In this document: positions 10,964-21,437 of the stretch, one piece after another
How the letters are laid out: the number at the start of each line of letters is the position of its first letter
How positions within the stretch are numbered: the first letter of the stretch is position 1
Source of the DNA: Avena insularis
Taxonomy: Eukaryota; Streptophyta; Magnoliopsida; Poales; Poaceae
NCBI GenBank assembly: GCA_023614405.1
Contig: JAJUPC010000236.1
Coordinates: 1-64,000 of the forward strand
Direction of reading: 5' to 3'
DNA: 64,000 nucleotides
Made by a program: the position numbers and the translations under genes
Notes under the pieces: model-generated
Seen by the model: only the letters and a program-made list of their open reading frames with translations
The model's database searches: none
Told to the model about the DNA's origin: nothing

Positions 10964-12895
10964 AGCCAATCATCCGACATCACATGTCTAGGCATCTAAT
11001 GCCCATAGTTTTAGGTGCGCCTCATGCTTCGCTGTGGAAGTGGCTTTGTCAACGATCCGCAATGTTTGCATCCGGTGTACCTTGCATAACTTGATATCAC
11101 CTTGATCCACTTAACCGGTGAATAAGGTGGTACCGCATGAGTATATGTTTGTTCTTCCGTGTTGTCTAGGTTCCTTGGCTTGTGTGATAGAACCATTGTT
11201 GTCACAATACACGCCTAACGGATTGGAAGTGCCCTGAACCACACCAAGATCCATGAGGAAATTCCTCATCCAAACGGGCTTTTTGCCACCTCCGAGGCAA
11301 CAATATACTCAGCTCAGGTAGACGCAGACACCGCCTCTTGCTTGGAACTCTTCCAGCTCACAAATTTCTATTTATAACAAACACATTCTAGATTTAACGA
11401 GAATCGTCTGAAGTTAGAGATAACTCGCATTCGTAACCCCTTACACCGAAGTTCATCCTCACCTCCATAAACCAGAACATATCCTTAGTCCTTCTCAAGT
11501 ACTTGAGGATATTTTTAGCTCGCCATGGATTTCTAGGGTCAACTCGGTACCTGCCACAACACGAGAGCATAGGAAACATCCGCCTAGTACAAATCATAGC
11601 ATACATGATAGATCCAATTGCAAAGCATACGGAATCGCACTCATCCGACTTTTGCTCATCGCTTGTCAAGGACACCGAGTCTTGCTAAGATTTACACCAT
11701 GGAACATCGGTAAGAAACCCTTCTTAGATGATTCCATGTTGAACTTCTTCAACACTTTGTCCAAATATGTACTCCGACTCAATCCAATGAGCCGCTTTGA
11801 TATATCTCTATAGATCCGATTCCTAGTATGTAAGTCGCCTCACCTAAGTCTTTCATCGAAAACCTTTTCCAATGATTCCTTAGTCTCTTGCAACATCTCG
11901 ACATCATTTTCAATCAGTAATATGTCATCCACATATAAGATAAAAGTTTACTTTGTCCCACTAAACTTCCTGTATAAAAAGAATCATGATCACTCTTGAT
12001 GAAGCCAAACGATTTAACTACTTTGTCAAAGGAATATTCCAACTCGAGATGCTTGCTTCAACCCATAAATGGATTTCAAGCTTAGATACCTTGTCAGCAT
12101 TAGTCGATCGACAAAACCCTCGGGTTGTATCATACACGCCCTGGTTAAATTTCCATTAAGGAAAGCCGCTTCACATCCATCCGCCATATCTCACAATGAA
12201 ATAGGCTGTTATAGCTAATATGATCCGAACTGATTTAAGCATCGCCACGGAGAGAAAGTCTCATCGTAGTCAACTACTTGAACTTGTTGGAACCCCTTCA
12301 CGACAAGCCATGCCTTATAGAAACAATTCCATCCATGTCAGTTTTCTTCTTAAAGACCCATTTGCACTGACGGGTCTACCATCAATAGCAGATCAACCAA
12401 GTTCCAAACTTGATTTTCATCCATGGACTTTAACTGATCTCATGGCTCCAAGCCATGACTCGGAATCAGAACCCACCATCGCTTCCGAATAATTTCCTGG
12501 CTCATCACTGTCCAACAGTAACACATCACGAACACTTCGCAATCTGGCCGATCGTCGCTGTGTCGGTGTAGTTGTCGGCTTAGGTATCACGACCGCTCAA
12601 CCTCTAAGGTTTTGCCGACTCACCGCTATCGGTATCTCTCAAATTTCTTCGAGCTGCACCGTGCTCCCACCGACTGACCGAGAAACTCTTTCTCAAGGAA
12701 GACACCGTCCGAGCGACAAACACTTTGCCCTCATCTAGGTTGTAGAAGTAGTAGCCAAGGTTTCTCTTGATACCCCACTTAAAATACACTTATCCGACTT
12801 AGCTGTAATGAGGTAGCCAAACACATGGAAACGACCATTGGTCCACATCATGCTACGCCAACCATGCTAATCAAGGTGAACTCCTTCCATCTCTT
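10964..12895 (-). pseudogene. Copia element H pol remnant: integrase end, RT, RNase H
   Basis: Decayed minus-strand copia pol. Right to left: integrase C-terminal signature GYYFYNLDEGKVFVA (about 12750-12700), then the integrase-RT linker. RT fragments follow: the catalytic LYVDDILLIEND stretch near 11940-11900 and LEKVF about 11860. The RT tail is at 11675-11394 (IGSIMYAM, RAKNILKYLRRT). The RNase H remnant runs down to the polypurine tract. Many stops and frameshifts. The 5' part (gag, protease, most of integrase) is missing: the sequence switches to gypsy element D at about 12895. The integrase end looks like the FVA...EEI variant of Angela-like elements. Confidence 0.75.
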
Positions 12896-12899
12896 GTCT

Positions 12900-13781
12900 T
12901 TATGCGGTTATCATGTGAATGGGATCCTACTTGAGATGAATTCTCAGTATGACTAGGCCCATGACCATGACACCAAGAGGAGGAAACAAAGATGTACAAG
13001 GAGCCAAGACCCACAAGCATGAAGCCTAGAAGAGAAGACACAAGAAGTCGATGGAAGCACCGAGTCTCCGGTGCCACATCGGAGTCTCCGGATCGTGAAC
13101 CCCGAGTCTCGGCCGACTCCGACCAGCCCCTAGACCAGCACCCACTGGAGACCTCCGTGACCCACTGACCGAGATGGACTGAGTCTCCGGCCTGCAGACA
13201 GAATCTCCGTTCCCTCGACACGGTGCCTGTGAGCCTTAAGATGGGCCTAGCCCATGTAACGCCCAAAACTCCCTGTTTATGCCTAAACTACCCCTAGCTC
13301 GTGGCTGGCCTATATATATGCCCCCACCCCCTCCTTATAACCCTAGAATGGAATGGATGATGAATTGAGGCATGTGCCTAACCCTGATGGGATCCCCTCT
13401 ATAGTTTATCTATGAGTTGTACAAGGCCTTCTTAATTGAAGTTGTCAAGGCGCTCTTCTAGTTCATGGTCTCTCCCACATACGGATTCTAGTAGTGCTAG
13501 GTCTCTCCCCTTGGGATTCTACTTGGTTGCTACTCTCTCCCTATGTGTGATTCTATCAAGAGCTAGCCAATCTCTCTCATGGGATTCTACCTTTGGTCTC
13601 TCCCTTGGGATTCTATTGGGTTGGTGGTTCGGGCCAACGAGCAAACCAGAATTGTATCCGGTGTGGTGTGCATTTGTATTGATTTCCCCTTGAGTGTTCA
13701 TCGTGTTCTTCGCTTCCCCCAATCCTCGAATCTATGAAGATCGGGCCACCCAAGGATAAATCCACAAGGAGACCCATAACA
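12900..13781 (+). mobile_element. 5' LTR of gypsy element D (left end uncertain)
   Basis: The right end is fixed by a primer-binding site two bases downstream. The LTR contains repeated GAGTCTCCGG motifs (about 13065-13205), a TATA box TATATATA (13311-13318), and a U5 end with GATCGGGCCACCC (13739-13751). The stretch around the TATA box closely resembles the LTR of element B (GGCCTATATATA and neighbours), so D and B are related families. The start was not pinned down; the change from copia H sequence lies near 12895. Confidence 0.6.
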
Positions 13782-13783
13782 TC

Positions 13784-13796
13784 TGGTATCAAGAGC
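13784..13796 (+). other. Primer-binding site of gypsy D (initiator Met tRNA type)
   Basis: TGGTATCAAGAGC follows the LTR end by two bases; it is complementary to the 3' end of initiator tRNA-Met with one departure from TGGTATCAGAGC. Confidence 0.75.
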
Positions 13797-15137
13797 TTTG
13801 TTGCCATGGATTCGAAGTTTGTGTTGAGTTTCTAGCCACCAATTTCTTTTTTCTTGCCTAAATTCGAAAATTTCCACCAAAAATAGCCATATTCGTGATT
13901 TGGACCGATCTGGATTTTGAGAGCGTTTTGGTAGGTTTTGATCCATAGATCCGCTGCTATACTGCTGATCTACCTTTCTTTGTGTTCCCATGGCCTAATT
14001 CCTTGATTTCCCATCAATCTTGAGGTTTTGATCGTTTTCCGCCCAAAATCGCGCCACGGACGAAGTTCTCGACGTTCGAAGTCCCAGATCGGAGTCTCCG
14101 CCCAGACCGGAGTTTCGGTGGTGAACTCAGACCGAGTCTCCGACTCCTGCACCGGAGTTTCCGCCTCGCATGCATGTAAAACTTTTTCACCGTTTTGTGC
14201 ATAACTTTTGCATACGAACTCGGATTTTGGTGTTATTTAGCTCGTTTTGAAGAGGAGAAGGAGCTCAACACCATCATCCAAGTAGTTCATGCTATCTAAT
14301 CCAACCAAATCCTGGAGCAAGGACGGATCCACTAAATAAAGGGTGAAGATCGACGATGAAAGGTATATCAATTCCGCGACCTCACCCCACTTGCTTTACT
14401 TTGCGAGCCACACTATCATTGCGATACAACAAATACCTATTGAGACTAGTTCCTCCAATGATTTCTTGGACTTTGCACATTTGACCTTGTAGAATTCGAG
14501 CAAAAGTTGTAAGCGTTATCTCTTAGAGTTATATTGTATAGTTGTTTGCAAAAGAAAAAGCAATTAAAATAGAAAATGAAAATCTTCTAATGAAAATAAA
14601 AAATACAAAAAGTAAAAGAAATATACAAGTGCCATAGGGAATAGGAAGCACAAGCTCGATGAACATATTGTAGGTGGTACATATTGTGCAAATGTTGTAG
14701 CCTCCAATTTTGTGCAATCAAACTAGCTGCCTCCTTGTACTTGTGTGGCATGTGCTTTTAGTCTTAGTTAGGCCTTCATTTGGTTCTTAGCTCACTTTTT
14801 CCACGTGACAAGTCCTGCTCATCCCACCGTGTGTGTTTCCTTTATCTTAATTGATATCTTGTGTATAGACTTGTTTGCTTTGGATCATCGTGGTTCTCTA
14901 CTTGCCTTTACATATCTTGATTTTCGGTTGTTCCAAGTTGCATGCCATTTGACCTACCTAAGATCCTCATAAGCCGTGTGTGTTTGGTGTTTCTTGTGTT
15001 TTGGACACGATGCCACTTCTCCTTGCATTTTGGTAGCTCTCGTCCTTACCATTGATCCAATACTATCTACAAGGTGAACTAAGGAGTAGCATCTTTCAAC
15101 CCAATTTCCACTATATCAACTTGGTCTTGTGAGCACA
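13797..15137 (+). other. Leader of gypsy D
   Basis: About 1.3 kb between PBS and the first sizeable ORF with no recognisable domain. It repeats the GAGTCTCCG-type motif near 14090-14165. Its beginning (CCACCAAAAATAGCC and flanks) resembles the leader of B after its PBS, again linking D with B. Confidence 0.5.
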
Positions 15138-15815
15138 ATGTCTAGGACTCAAACCGATGAGGAAGGATCCATGATGAGCCACTGTAATGACGACCACGCA
15201 AGCATAGATGACATGATGGAGCACTACACCGACATTGGCTCCGCATGCTTGGAGGACTTGGAGTACACCGACAATGACTCCCCAAGCATGGAGCACATGG
15301 ACCACCATGAGGACTTCGACTTCCCATTCATGGAGGACATAGAACACTTCATCGACTATGATGGCAACTTCCTCATGAGCTTTGATGACTTCTTCCACAA
15401 CTTGGAGACCAAGAACTTCTACACCATGCAAGCGGAGGCACGTCTCCAACAGGCCAACACCGACAAGCTCTTCAAGTCACCTCCATCAAGAGGAACTCTA
15501 TACCCTGAGGGTTGTCCATCAAGATATCCATCAAGCTCAATAAGATGTGAAAACTCCACAAGTGCCAATACACATGAGCCAAGACAAGTGCGTCGCCACC
15601 AACAAAAACTCAAGAGCATCCATGCTATGTGCTATACAAGCTCAAGACGGCATACAATTCCTCTCCATGAGAACAAGGAAGCAAGCTACCGTCCGCACCA
15701 TCAAGCTACATCGACAAAACAAGTTCGACATGAGGTGCCCAACTACAAGAACATCATCAAGACCACTTCTCCTTTGAGGAAGACCACGACCAAGCTTCAA
15801 GACCTCAAGAGATAA
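15138..15815 (+). CDS. Unknown acidic ORF of gypsy D
   Basis: An open frame of about 225 codons, with ATG chosen at 15138. The N-terminal half is highly acidic, with runs such as DDMMEHYTDIG, LEDLEYTDNDS and HHEDFDFPFMEDIEHF; the C-terminal third is basic (RRHQQKLKS). There is no zinc knuckle, no gag core, protease or RT. It occupies the gag position but I do not recognise it as Gag. Similar acidic ORFs occur in non-autonomous grass gypsy elements, as far as I recall. Function unknown. Base usage (Lys AAG, Asn AAC, Ser AGC) suggests a once-selected coding sequence. Confidence 0.5.
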   Translation: MSRTQTDEEGSMMSHCNDDHASIDDMMEHYTDIGSACLEDLEYTDNDSPSMEHMDHHEDFDFPFMEDIEHFIDYDGNFLMSFDDFFHNLETKNFYTMQAEARLQQANTDKLFKSPPSRGTLYPEGCPSRYPSSSIRCENSTSANTHEPRQVRRHQQKLKSIHAMCYTSSRRHTIPLHENKEASYRPHHQATSTKQVRHEVPNYKNIIKTTSPLRKTTTKLQDLKR

Positions 15816-16051
15816 GACCTCATATGACTTTGGTGCTACCTCACGGACAAAGAAGGCGACCAAGAAAACGCGTCGGCACCAACACCATGAAGCTTCCAAC
15901 ACCAAGAACTTCATCGACAAACCTTCGTCAAGGAAGCCCCCTACACAAGCTACAAGATCGTCAACAAATGAGAAGGACACTTTGGATCGCTACTTCGCCA
16001 AGTTGATGAATCCATCAAGATGACCTCTCATGAAGTTGACGCCTTCAAGAC

Positions 16052-16465
16052 ATGGTGCAAAGCCTTGATGATGACAAGCGCAGTACAACCATGGAGGTGA
16101 GATATGATACCCTGATGGCGAATGAGAGTGATGATGCCCAACTTAAGGCATTCATCTTTGGAGACGATATGGTTGAGGATGGTGAGCATGGGATTTTCCC
16201 TTCACCAACGGAGGCGCTTGGAGTTGAGGAAACCGAGCCTATTTCCATATGATTGAGTGATGATGTTGTACCAATCCCATGTGAGCTTGAGAGCCACTTA
16301 GCCCACTTGGAGGAGAGCAAAAGTGAGTTGAGTGACCCCACCATATGTGAGATTGTGTGCTTCCACTTTGAGGATATGAGTGATACACCTAGTGAGTTGA
16401 GAGTGGTAGTTGATAGGTCAAGTGAGGCCATTTCAATTTCTAACAACTTACCCTCTACCTCTAGT
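16052..16465 (+). pseudogene. Second acidic ORF segments of gypsy D, fused at its end to element A
   Basis: Two adjoining frames (16052-16252 and from 16253) encode Asp/Glu-rich segments such as GDDMVEDGEHGIFPS, EETEPIS, FEDMSDTPSELR and SSEAISISNNLPSTS. They look like further parts of the non-Gag acidic protein of D. At about 16465 the frame runs without a stop into reverse transcriptase sequence of family A ([19 protein letters not shown]). This makes an artificial 100-residue fusion ORF across the breakpoint. Confidence 0.5.
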
Positions 16466-18465
16466 GTGTTTACTCATATTATAAAAGTTTTGCAAGTGTT
16501 ACGTGATAATAAATTATATGCTAATCTTGAGAAGTGTACATTTGCAAAAAGATAAGGTCATATTCCTAGGATTTGTTGTTTCTAAGCATGGAGAGGTGGA
16601 TCAATCTAAAATTGAATCAATTCAGAATTGGCCTACCCAATGAATGTAAGCCAAGTGCGAGTTTCCACGGTCTCGCTGGTTTCTATAGGCGCTTAGAAAG
16701 ATTTTAGCACCATTGTTGCACCTTTGAATGATTTGACAAAGAAAGGTGTTCTTTTATATGGCGGCCCAAGACATTTCTTTTGATACTTTCAAACGCTTGC
16801 TTATTTCTGCACCATTGCTTGCATTACCTGATTTTTCAAGCAATTTGAAGTTGAATGTGATGCTAGTGGTATAGCATAGGTGGCGTTAATGCAAGAGGGT
16901 CGCCTATAGCTTATTTTTCTAAGAATTGACTAGTGCTCGCTTGAATTATTCAATCTATGATAAAGAATTGTATGCACTTGTTAGAGTACTTGAGGTTTGG
17001 CAACATTATTTGTGGCCAAAGGAATTCATCATACATTCTGATCATGAAGCATTGAAATACTTGAAAGCTCAATCAAACTTGCATAGAAGATTAGCTAAAT
17101 GGGTTGAGTTCATTGGAGACTTTTCCTTACATCATTAATTATAAGAAGGAAAAGAAAATGTTGTTGCCGATGCTCTCAGGAAGAACATGCTATTAACCAA
17201 TCTTGATGTTAAAATTCCTGGATTAGAAGCTATTTGTGCACTTTATGCAATCAACCACCATTTTGTCAACCATATCGCTTTTGTGTGCTCTTAGAAACGC
17301 ATGGGATAAGTATCATATACATGATGGATATTTGTTTAGAGCTAACAAACTATGTATTCCGTAATCGTTGTTATGCTTGTTCTTAGTGCAGGAATCACAT
17401 GCTGGTGGTTTGATGGGTCACTTTGGGCGTGAGAAGACGTTGCTCATGCTTGCTGATCACTTTTATTGGCCCAAGATGAGGCGGATGTACAGATTTGTGA
17501 GCCGATGTATTACATGCCACAAGTCGAAATCTAAGCTGAAGCCTCACGGTTTGTATACACCTCTCTCTACCTACTATTCCATGGGAAGACATTAGTATGG
17601 ATTTTGTGCTAGGTCTACCTAAAACTCAGAGAGGTCATGACTCTATATTTATGGTAGTAGATAGGTTCTCTAAGATGGCTCATTTTATTGCCTGCCAAAA
17701 AAACGACAATGCGTCGCATGTTGCTAACCTGTTTTTCAGGGACATCGTGAGATTACATGGAGTACCCAAGACGATTGTTTCTGACCGTGATGTGAAGTTC
17801 ATGAGCTACTTTTGGAAGACCTTATGGGGGAAGCTTAGGAACGGTTGTTGTTCAAGATTACATGTCATCCCCAAACAGATGGTCAAACGAGGTGGTGAAT
17901 AGAACATTGTCACAGCTGCTAAGGACCATGATTAAAAGAATCTGGAGTGGGAAGAGTGTTTGCCACATGTTGAGTTTGCTTACAATAGGGCTGTTCATTC
18001 AACTACTCAACTTTGTCCTTTTGAGGTGGTGTATGGTTTCAAGCCATTGACGCCACTTGATATGTTGCCTCTGCCATTACATGAGAGAGTTGATATGGAG
18101 GCATCAAAACGTGTTGATTATGTGAAGAAAATACATGAGAAGACTCGAGAGGCTATTGAGAAGAAAGGCAAGAACATTGCTGCTGCAAGGAATCAAGCAC
18201 GAAAAGAAGTGTTGTTCGAGCCCGGAGATATGGTTTGGGTGCATCTACTAAGGATAGGTTTCACTACTTCAAAATCAAAATTGAAGCCACGTGGTGCTGG
18301 TCCTTACAAGGTGTTAGCCAAGATTAATGATAATGCCTACTGCTGATATACCTCTTGAGGAGTTTGGTGGAGTTAGCAACAGCTTCAACATTGTTGATTT
18401 GTCACCATATGCTAGAGAAGACTTTTTTGGAGCGCCGAGGTCGACGCCTTTTGAAGGGGGGGAGA
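16466..18465 (+). pseudogene. Gypsy A pol remnant, 5' truncated: RT end, RNase H, integrase
   Basis: Plus-strand Ty3/gypsy pol. The RT tail has LYANLEKCTFAK (16510-16555) and a FLGFVVSK-like stretch. RNase H fragments (to about 17200) include [23 protein letters not shown] and [12 protein letters not shown]. Integrase: a zinc-binding region with [14 protein letters not shown] and CITCHKSKS (17400-17530), core [10 protein letters not shown] and [10 protein letters not shown] (17597-17700), [13 protein letters not shown] (17790), then [26 protein letters not shown] and KKIHEKTREAIEKKGK. The C-terminal [13 protein letters not shown] leads into the polypurine tract and LTR. Broken by several frameshifts. 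Gag, protease and most of RT are absent; the left junction joins D. Confidence 0.85.
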
Positions 18466-19333
18466 TGATGAGGACATCCCTACAATTACACCTACCCCAA
18501 TTGCTAATGAAGTTGTTACGATTGCAAAGAAGGATCAATCCAATGAGATAAGGATTGGACCAATCACAAGAGCTCGTGCCAAGCTACTAGAACAACAGTG
18601 AACTTGTTTCTTAATGAACCTCGTGTTTTAATTAATGAGAATTTTATACTACCTAAGTCTTTGAATTATTGTATGATCAGGTACTTAGGAGAAGAAGGCA
18701 TAACACAGAGTGAGGAGCTGAACATGGCGTGTTGATCAATGAGGAATGCGCGAGGGAGGAGAGGGAGGAAGCGCAAGGAGCACTCCACGAGAAGATCAAC
18801 ACATGGTCGAGGGATCTCGTCACAGGCAGAAACCATAGTAGCTTCGCCGCAGCAGCCTGACATGTAAAAGTGGGTCCGACTCACTCGGCAAGAGTAGGCC
18901 TTCGCGCCTTGTGCCGACCCACCTTGGGTCGGTTGTATCTTAGCCTAGTTTGAGTTGAACTGTTATTCCTAGTCGCAGCCACCGACCCTTAGCCCTTAAA
19001 TAGATGGGGCATTGTAGTTTAGGGGGAGACCACGTTAAAATATTTTGGAGTTGTTTCTTTCATAGAAGCTCTGAAATTACCCTGTGTTCGAGTTTACCAA
19101 CTATAATTGAGGATGATATGTTGTTCCATTGGGAATTAGTAGATTGCATACTACCGTTCGTAGTCACGGCTGCGTGCGCAAGAGTGTGGTGTTGTGAATA
19201 TCCTACAAGGTTTGAGAGTTGTTGCATTGGCAGTAAGGATCGAGCGGGAGAGTTCATAGCTACAGGCTAGTTATCTATCATCTATCATCACCATCGACAA
19301 GTGCTTGCGAGAAGATCGGGCCACCCCATATCA
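18466..19333 (+). mobile_element. 3' LTR of truncated gypsy A copy
   Basis: Begins TGATGAGGACATCCC after the purine tract GAAGGGGGGGAGA and ends GGGCCACCCCATATCA, 868 bp. Its first 250 bp encode the RIGPITRARAKLLEQ stretch that extends Pol into the LTR. It interrupts the Sirevirus Gag sequence, which resumes after it. Confidence 0.85.
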
Positions 19334-20039
19334 TGTTGGGTATATCATACTTGTTCAATTGAGTTTGAGCTGATCACAGACTCATTTAGAGTAGAATGTT
19401 CACTCTTCAATGTCTTGTGAGCAATGTCAAGTTTCTCAAACTTCTCTGAGAGTCTAGCATGAGCAGCCCCAAATTCAACCTTTTCTTTCTTTAGTTTCTT
19501 TACCTTAGCAAGAGCATTGTCACGTTCTTTCATGAGCTGGGCAACAACCTCTTCATGGGAATTCTCAATTGACTCGAGTTTCTCCTCCAAGCATACTCGA
19601 GCTTCCTCTTCTTCTTCTAAGGCATTCTTCAAGGAGGTTATCTCAAAGGCGTCTTCTCTTTCAATTCTACCCTTTTCTTCGAGAAGAGCTTCGGAATGAG
19701 CAAGTTGACTCATAAGAGCATCAAAGTGAAGTTTGTGCTCATCTTGCAAATTAGTGAAAAAATTGTCCAAAGCAATAACTTCTTCTTTTTATCTTAAGAC
19801 TAGTATGATCATCCATATCCATATTTATATTAGTCTTAGGAAATGAAGAAATAGAAGATGATACCTCGGACCCTCTTGGCATAAGGCAAGGACGTTGTTG
19901 TTGATGACGCCATTTGGAGAGTCGTAATGTAGATGTGGAGTAGAAGTGGTGGCTATAGCAGCCACCTCTCGAAAGACTATCCTCATCCTCTTCGGCTTCA
20001 CTTGCAGAGGAATATTCTTCTTGGGCCACCGAGACAATC
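19334..20039 (-). pseudogene. Sirevirus gag, coiled-coil C-terminal part
   Basis: The minus-strand frame (19770-19345) reads FFTNLQDEHKLHFDALMSQL, then a Glu/Lys-rich heptad stretch (EKGRIEREDAFEITSLKNAL and following). This long coiled coil is characteristic of the Sirevirus Gag C-terminal half. A segment further upstream on that strand (20029-19751) holds the acidic QEEYSSASEAEEDEDS stretch, which joins directly to the zinc-knuckle part across the solo A LTR. The frame is broken near 19770. The end is cut by the A LTR at 19333. Confidence 0.75.
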
Positions 20040-20909
20040 TGGTGAGGACATCCATACTATGCCACTATCTCCTACTCCTATTCACAATGAAGATGTTGCT
20101 GCAAAGAACAAGTCCAATGAAATCAGGATTGGACCCATTACAAGAGCTCGTGCAAAGCTGATTCAACAACATGTGAATTCAGTCTTAATTGAACTTGATG
20201 TTTTACTTAATGAGAACTTTATACTACCTAAGTCTATGCATCTTTGTATGATCAGGTTTATTGATAACACAAGCGTTGTGCGAGGAGGAGGATTGCAGCA
20301 AGAAGGACAAGTGCTGATTTCCAATATCAACAAGTGCGCGAGGGAGGAGCGGGAGGCCTGCGCACTAGGAGGCAATGAGGAAATCACGTATGAGCAAGAG
20401 AGAGAGATGGCGCACCAAGAATTACATGTTTGAGGTGTTCCACAATGTTTCGACTGCGTGCCAATAAGGCCGAATCCATATATTGGTTGGTATGTATCAG
20501 TTTGAGTCGAACTGAGTCAGTTTGGGCCAAGATATGGTTGTTTTTAGGCCCGTTTAGAGGGGAGGACGCCCAGCCCTCATATAAAACCTCTGAGTCACAA
20601 GTTAGGGTTTAGACCACGCTAAAATATTTTGGAGTTGTTTCTTCATAGAACCTCTGGAATTACCTGTGTTCAATTCTACAACTATAATTGAGTGTGATCT
20701 GTTGTTCCATTGGGAATTAGTAGATTGCATACCGCTCAGGGTCATGGTGCGCGCAAGAGTGTGGTGTTGTGAATATCTTACAAGGTTCGAGAGCTGTTGC
20801 ATTGGCATCAGGGATCGAGCGGGAGAGATCATAGCTACGCACTAGTTATCTATCATCCACCATCACCATCGACAAGAGCTTGCTGAGAAGATTGGGCCAC
20901 CCCATATCA
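20040..20909 (+). mobile_element. Solo LTR of gypsy A in Sirevirus gag
   Basis: A full LTR (TGGTGAGGACATCC...CCCATATCA, 870 bp) with no internal region. It is flanked by CAATC (20035-20039) and TAATC (20910-20914), a five-base target duplication with one change. Removing it joins the Sirevirus Gag frame ...KKQPK to IVSVAQEEYS. It belongs to the subfamily whose LTR starts CATCCATACTAT. The Pol-tail ORF inside it is open (GPITRARAKLIQQ, then VNSVLIELDVLLNENFILPK). Confidence 0.85.
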
Positions 20910-21437
20910 TAATCTTGGGTTGCTTCTTGTAAGGACCATTCTTTTTCATAAATGGCTTCTTTCGAGGTGCCTTGGACTTTTCTTTAAGGATGAGCCTGCC
21001 ACCATTGTCTTCTCTACTTTGATATGGACATTCAGCCACAAAGTGCAACCTATCTCCACAATTGTAGCATGTTCTCAGTTTTGGGCCATTCTATCTTCTT
21101 CCACTTGACCCATTCTTGCGCTCGAGTTCAGACTTGGCCTTGGCTGGATCCTTTCAAAAATTCCTTGCATAGAAAGGCATGTACTCACCATGAGCATGCT
21201 TGACTTCCTCGGGACAGCCCATGGAGACACCATCATATCCTATTTCATCCTCATCTTGTTCAACAACATTTGCCTTTAGAGCAGCATTAACTCCTTTTTG
21301 CATTCCAATAGCCTAGGCACCTGCATCTTTAGCGCTTAGTCGCAACCTTGAATGACACTATTTCTGCATGACTTCATTGGAAGTCATTTGATGTAGTTGT
21401 GTCTACCTTGCAAACTCTTCAAGTCGGTTGGCTCAAT
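20910..21437 (-). pseudogene. Sirevirus gag, zinc-knuckle part
   Basis: The minus strand encodes a CCHC zinc knuckle CYNCGDRLHFVAEC (about 21075-21035; spacing C-X2-C-X4-H-X4-C). It is followed by the basic SKAPRKKPFMKKNGPYKKQPK. Upstream is VVEQDEDEIGYDG and PEEVKHAHGEYMPFYARNF. This is the Gag nucleocapsid part of the same Sirevirus as the RT at 7458-8401. The frame is broken by indels. The right edge at 21437 is cut by gypsy B, and the Gag N-terminus is not in the window. Confidence 0.75.

Noticed and set aside
19345..19770. Host coiled-coil (myosin/kinesin-like) gene
   Set aside because: Sequence style and position next to the CCHC knuckle and acidic linker fit Sirevirus Gag; the joined frame across the solo LTR supports this.
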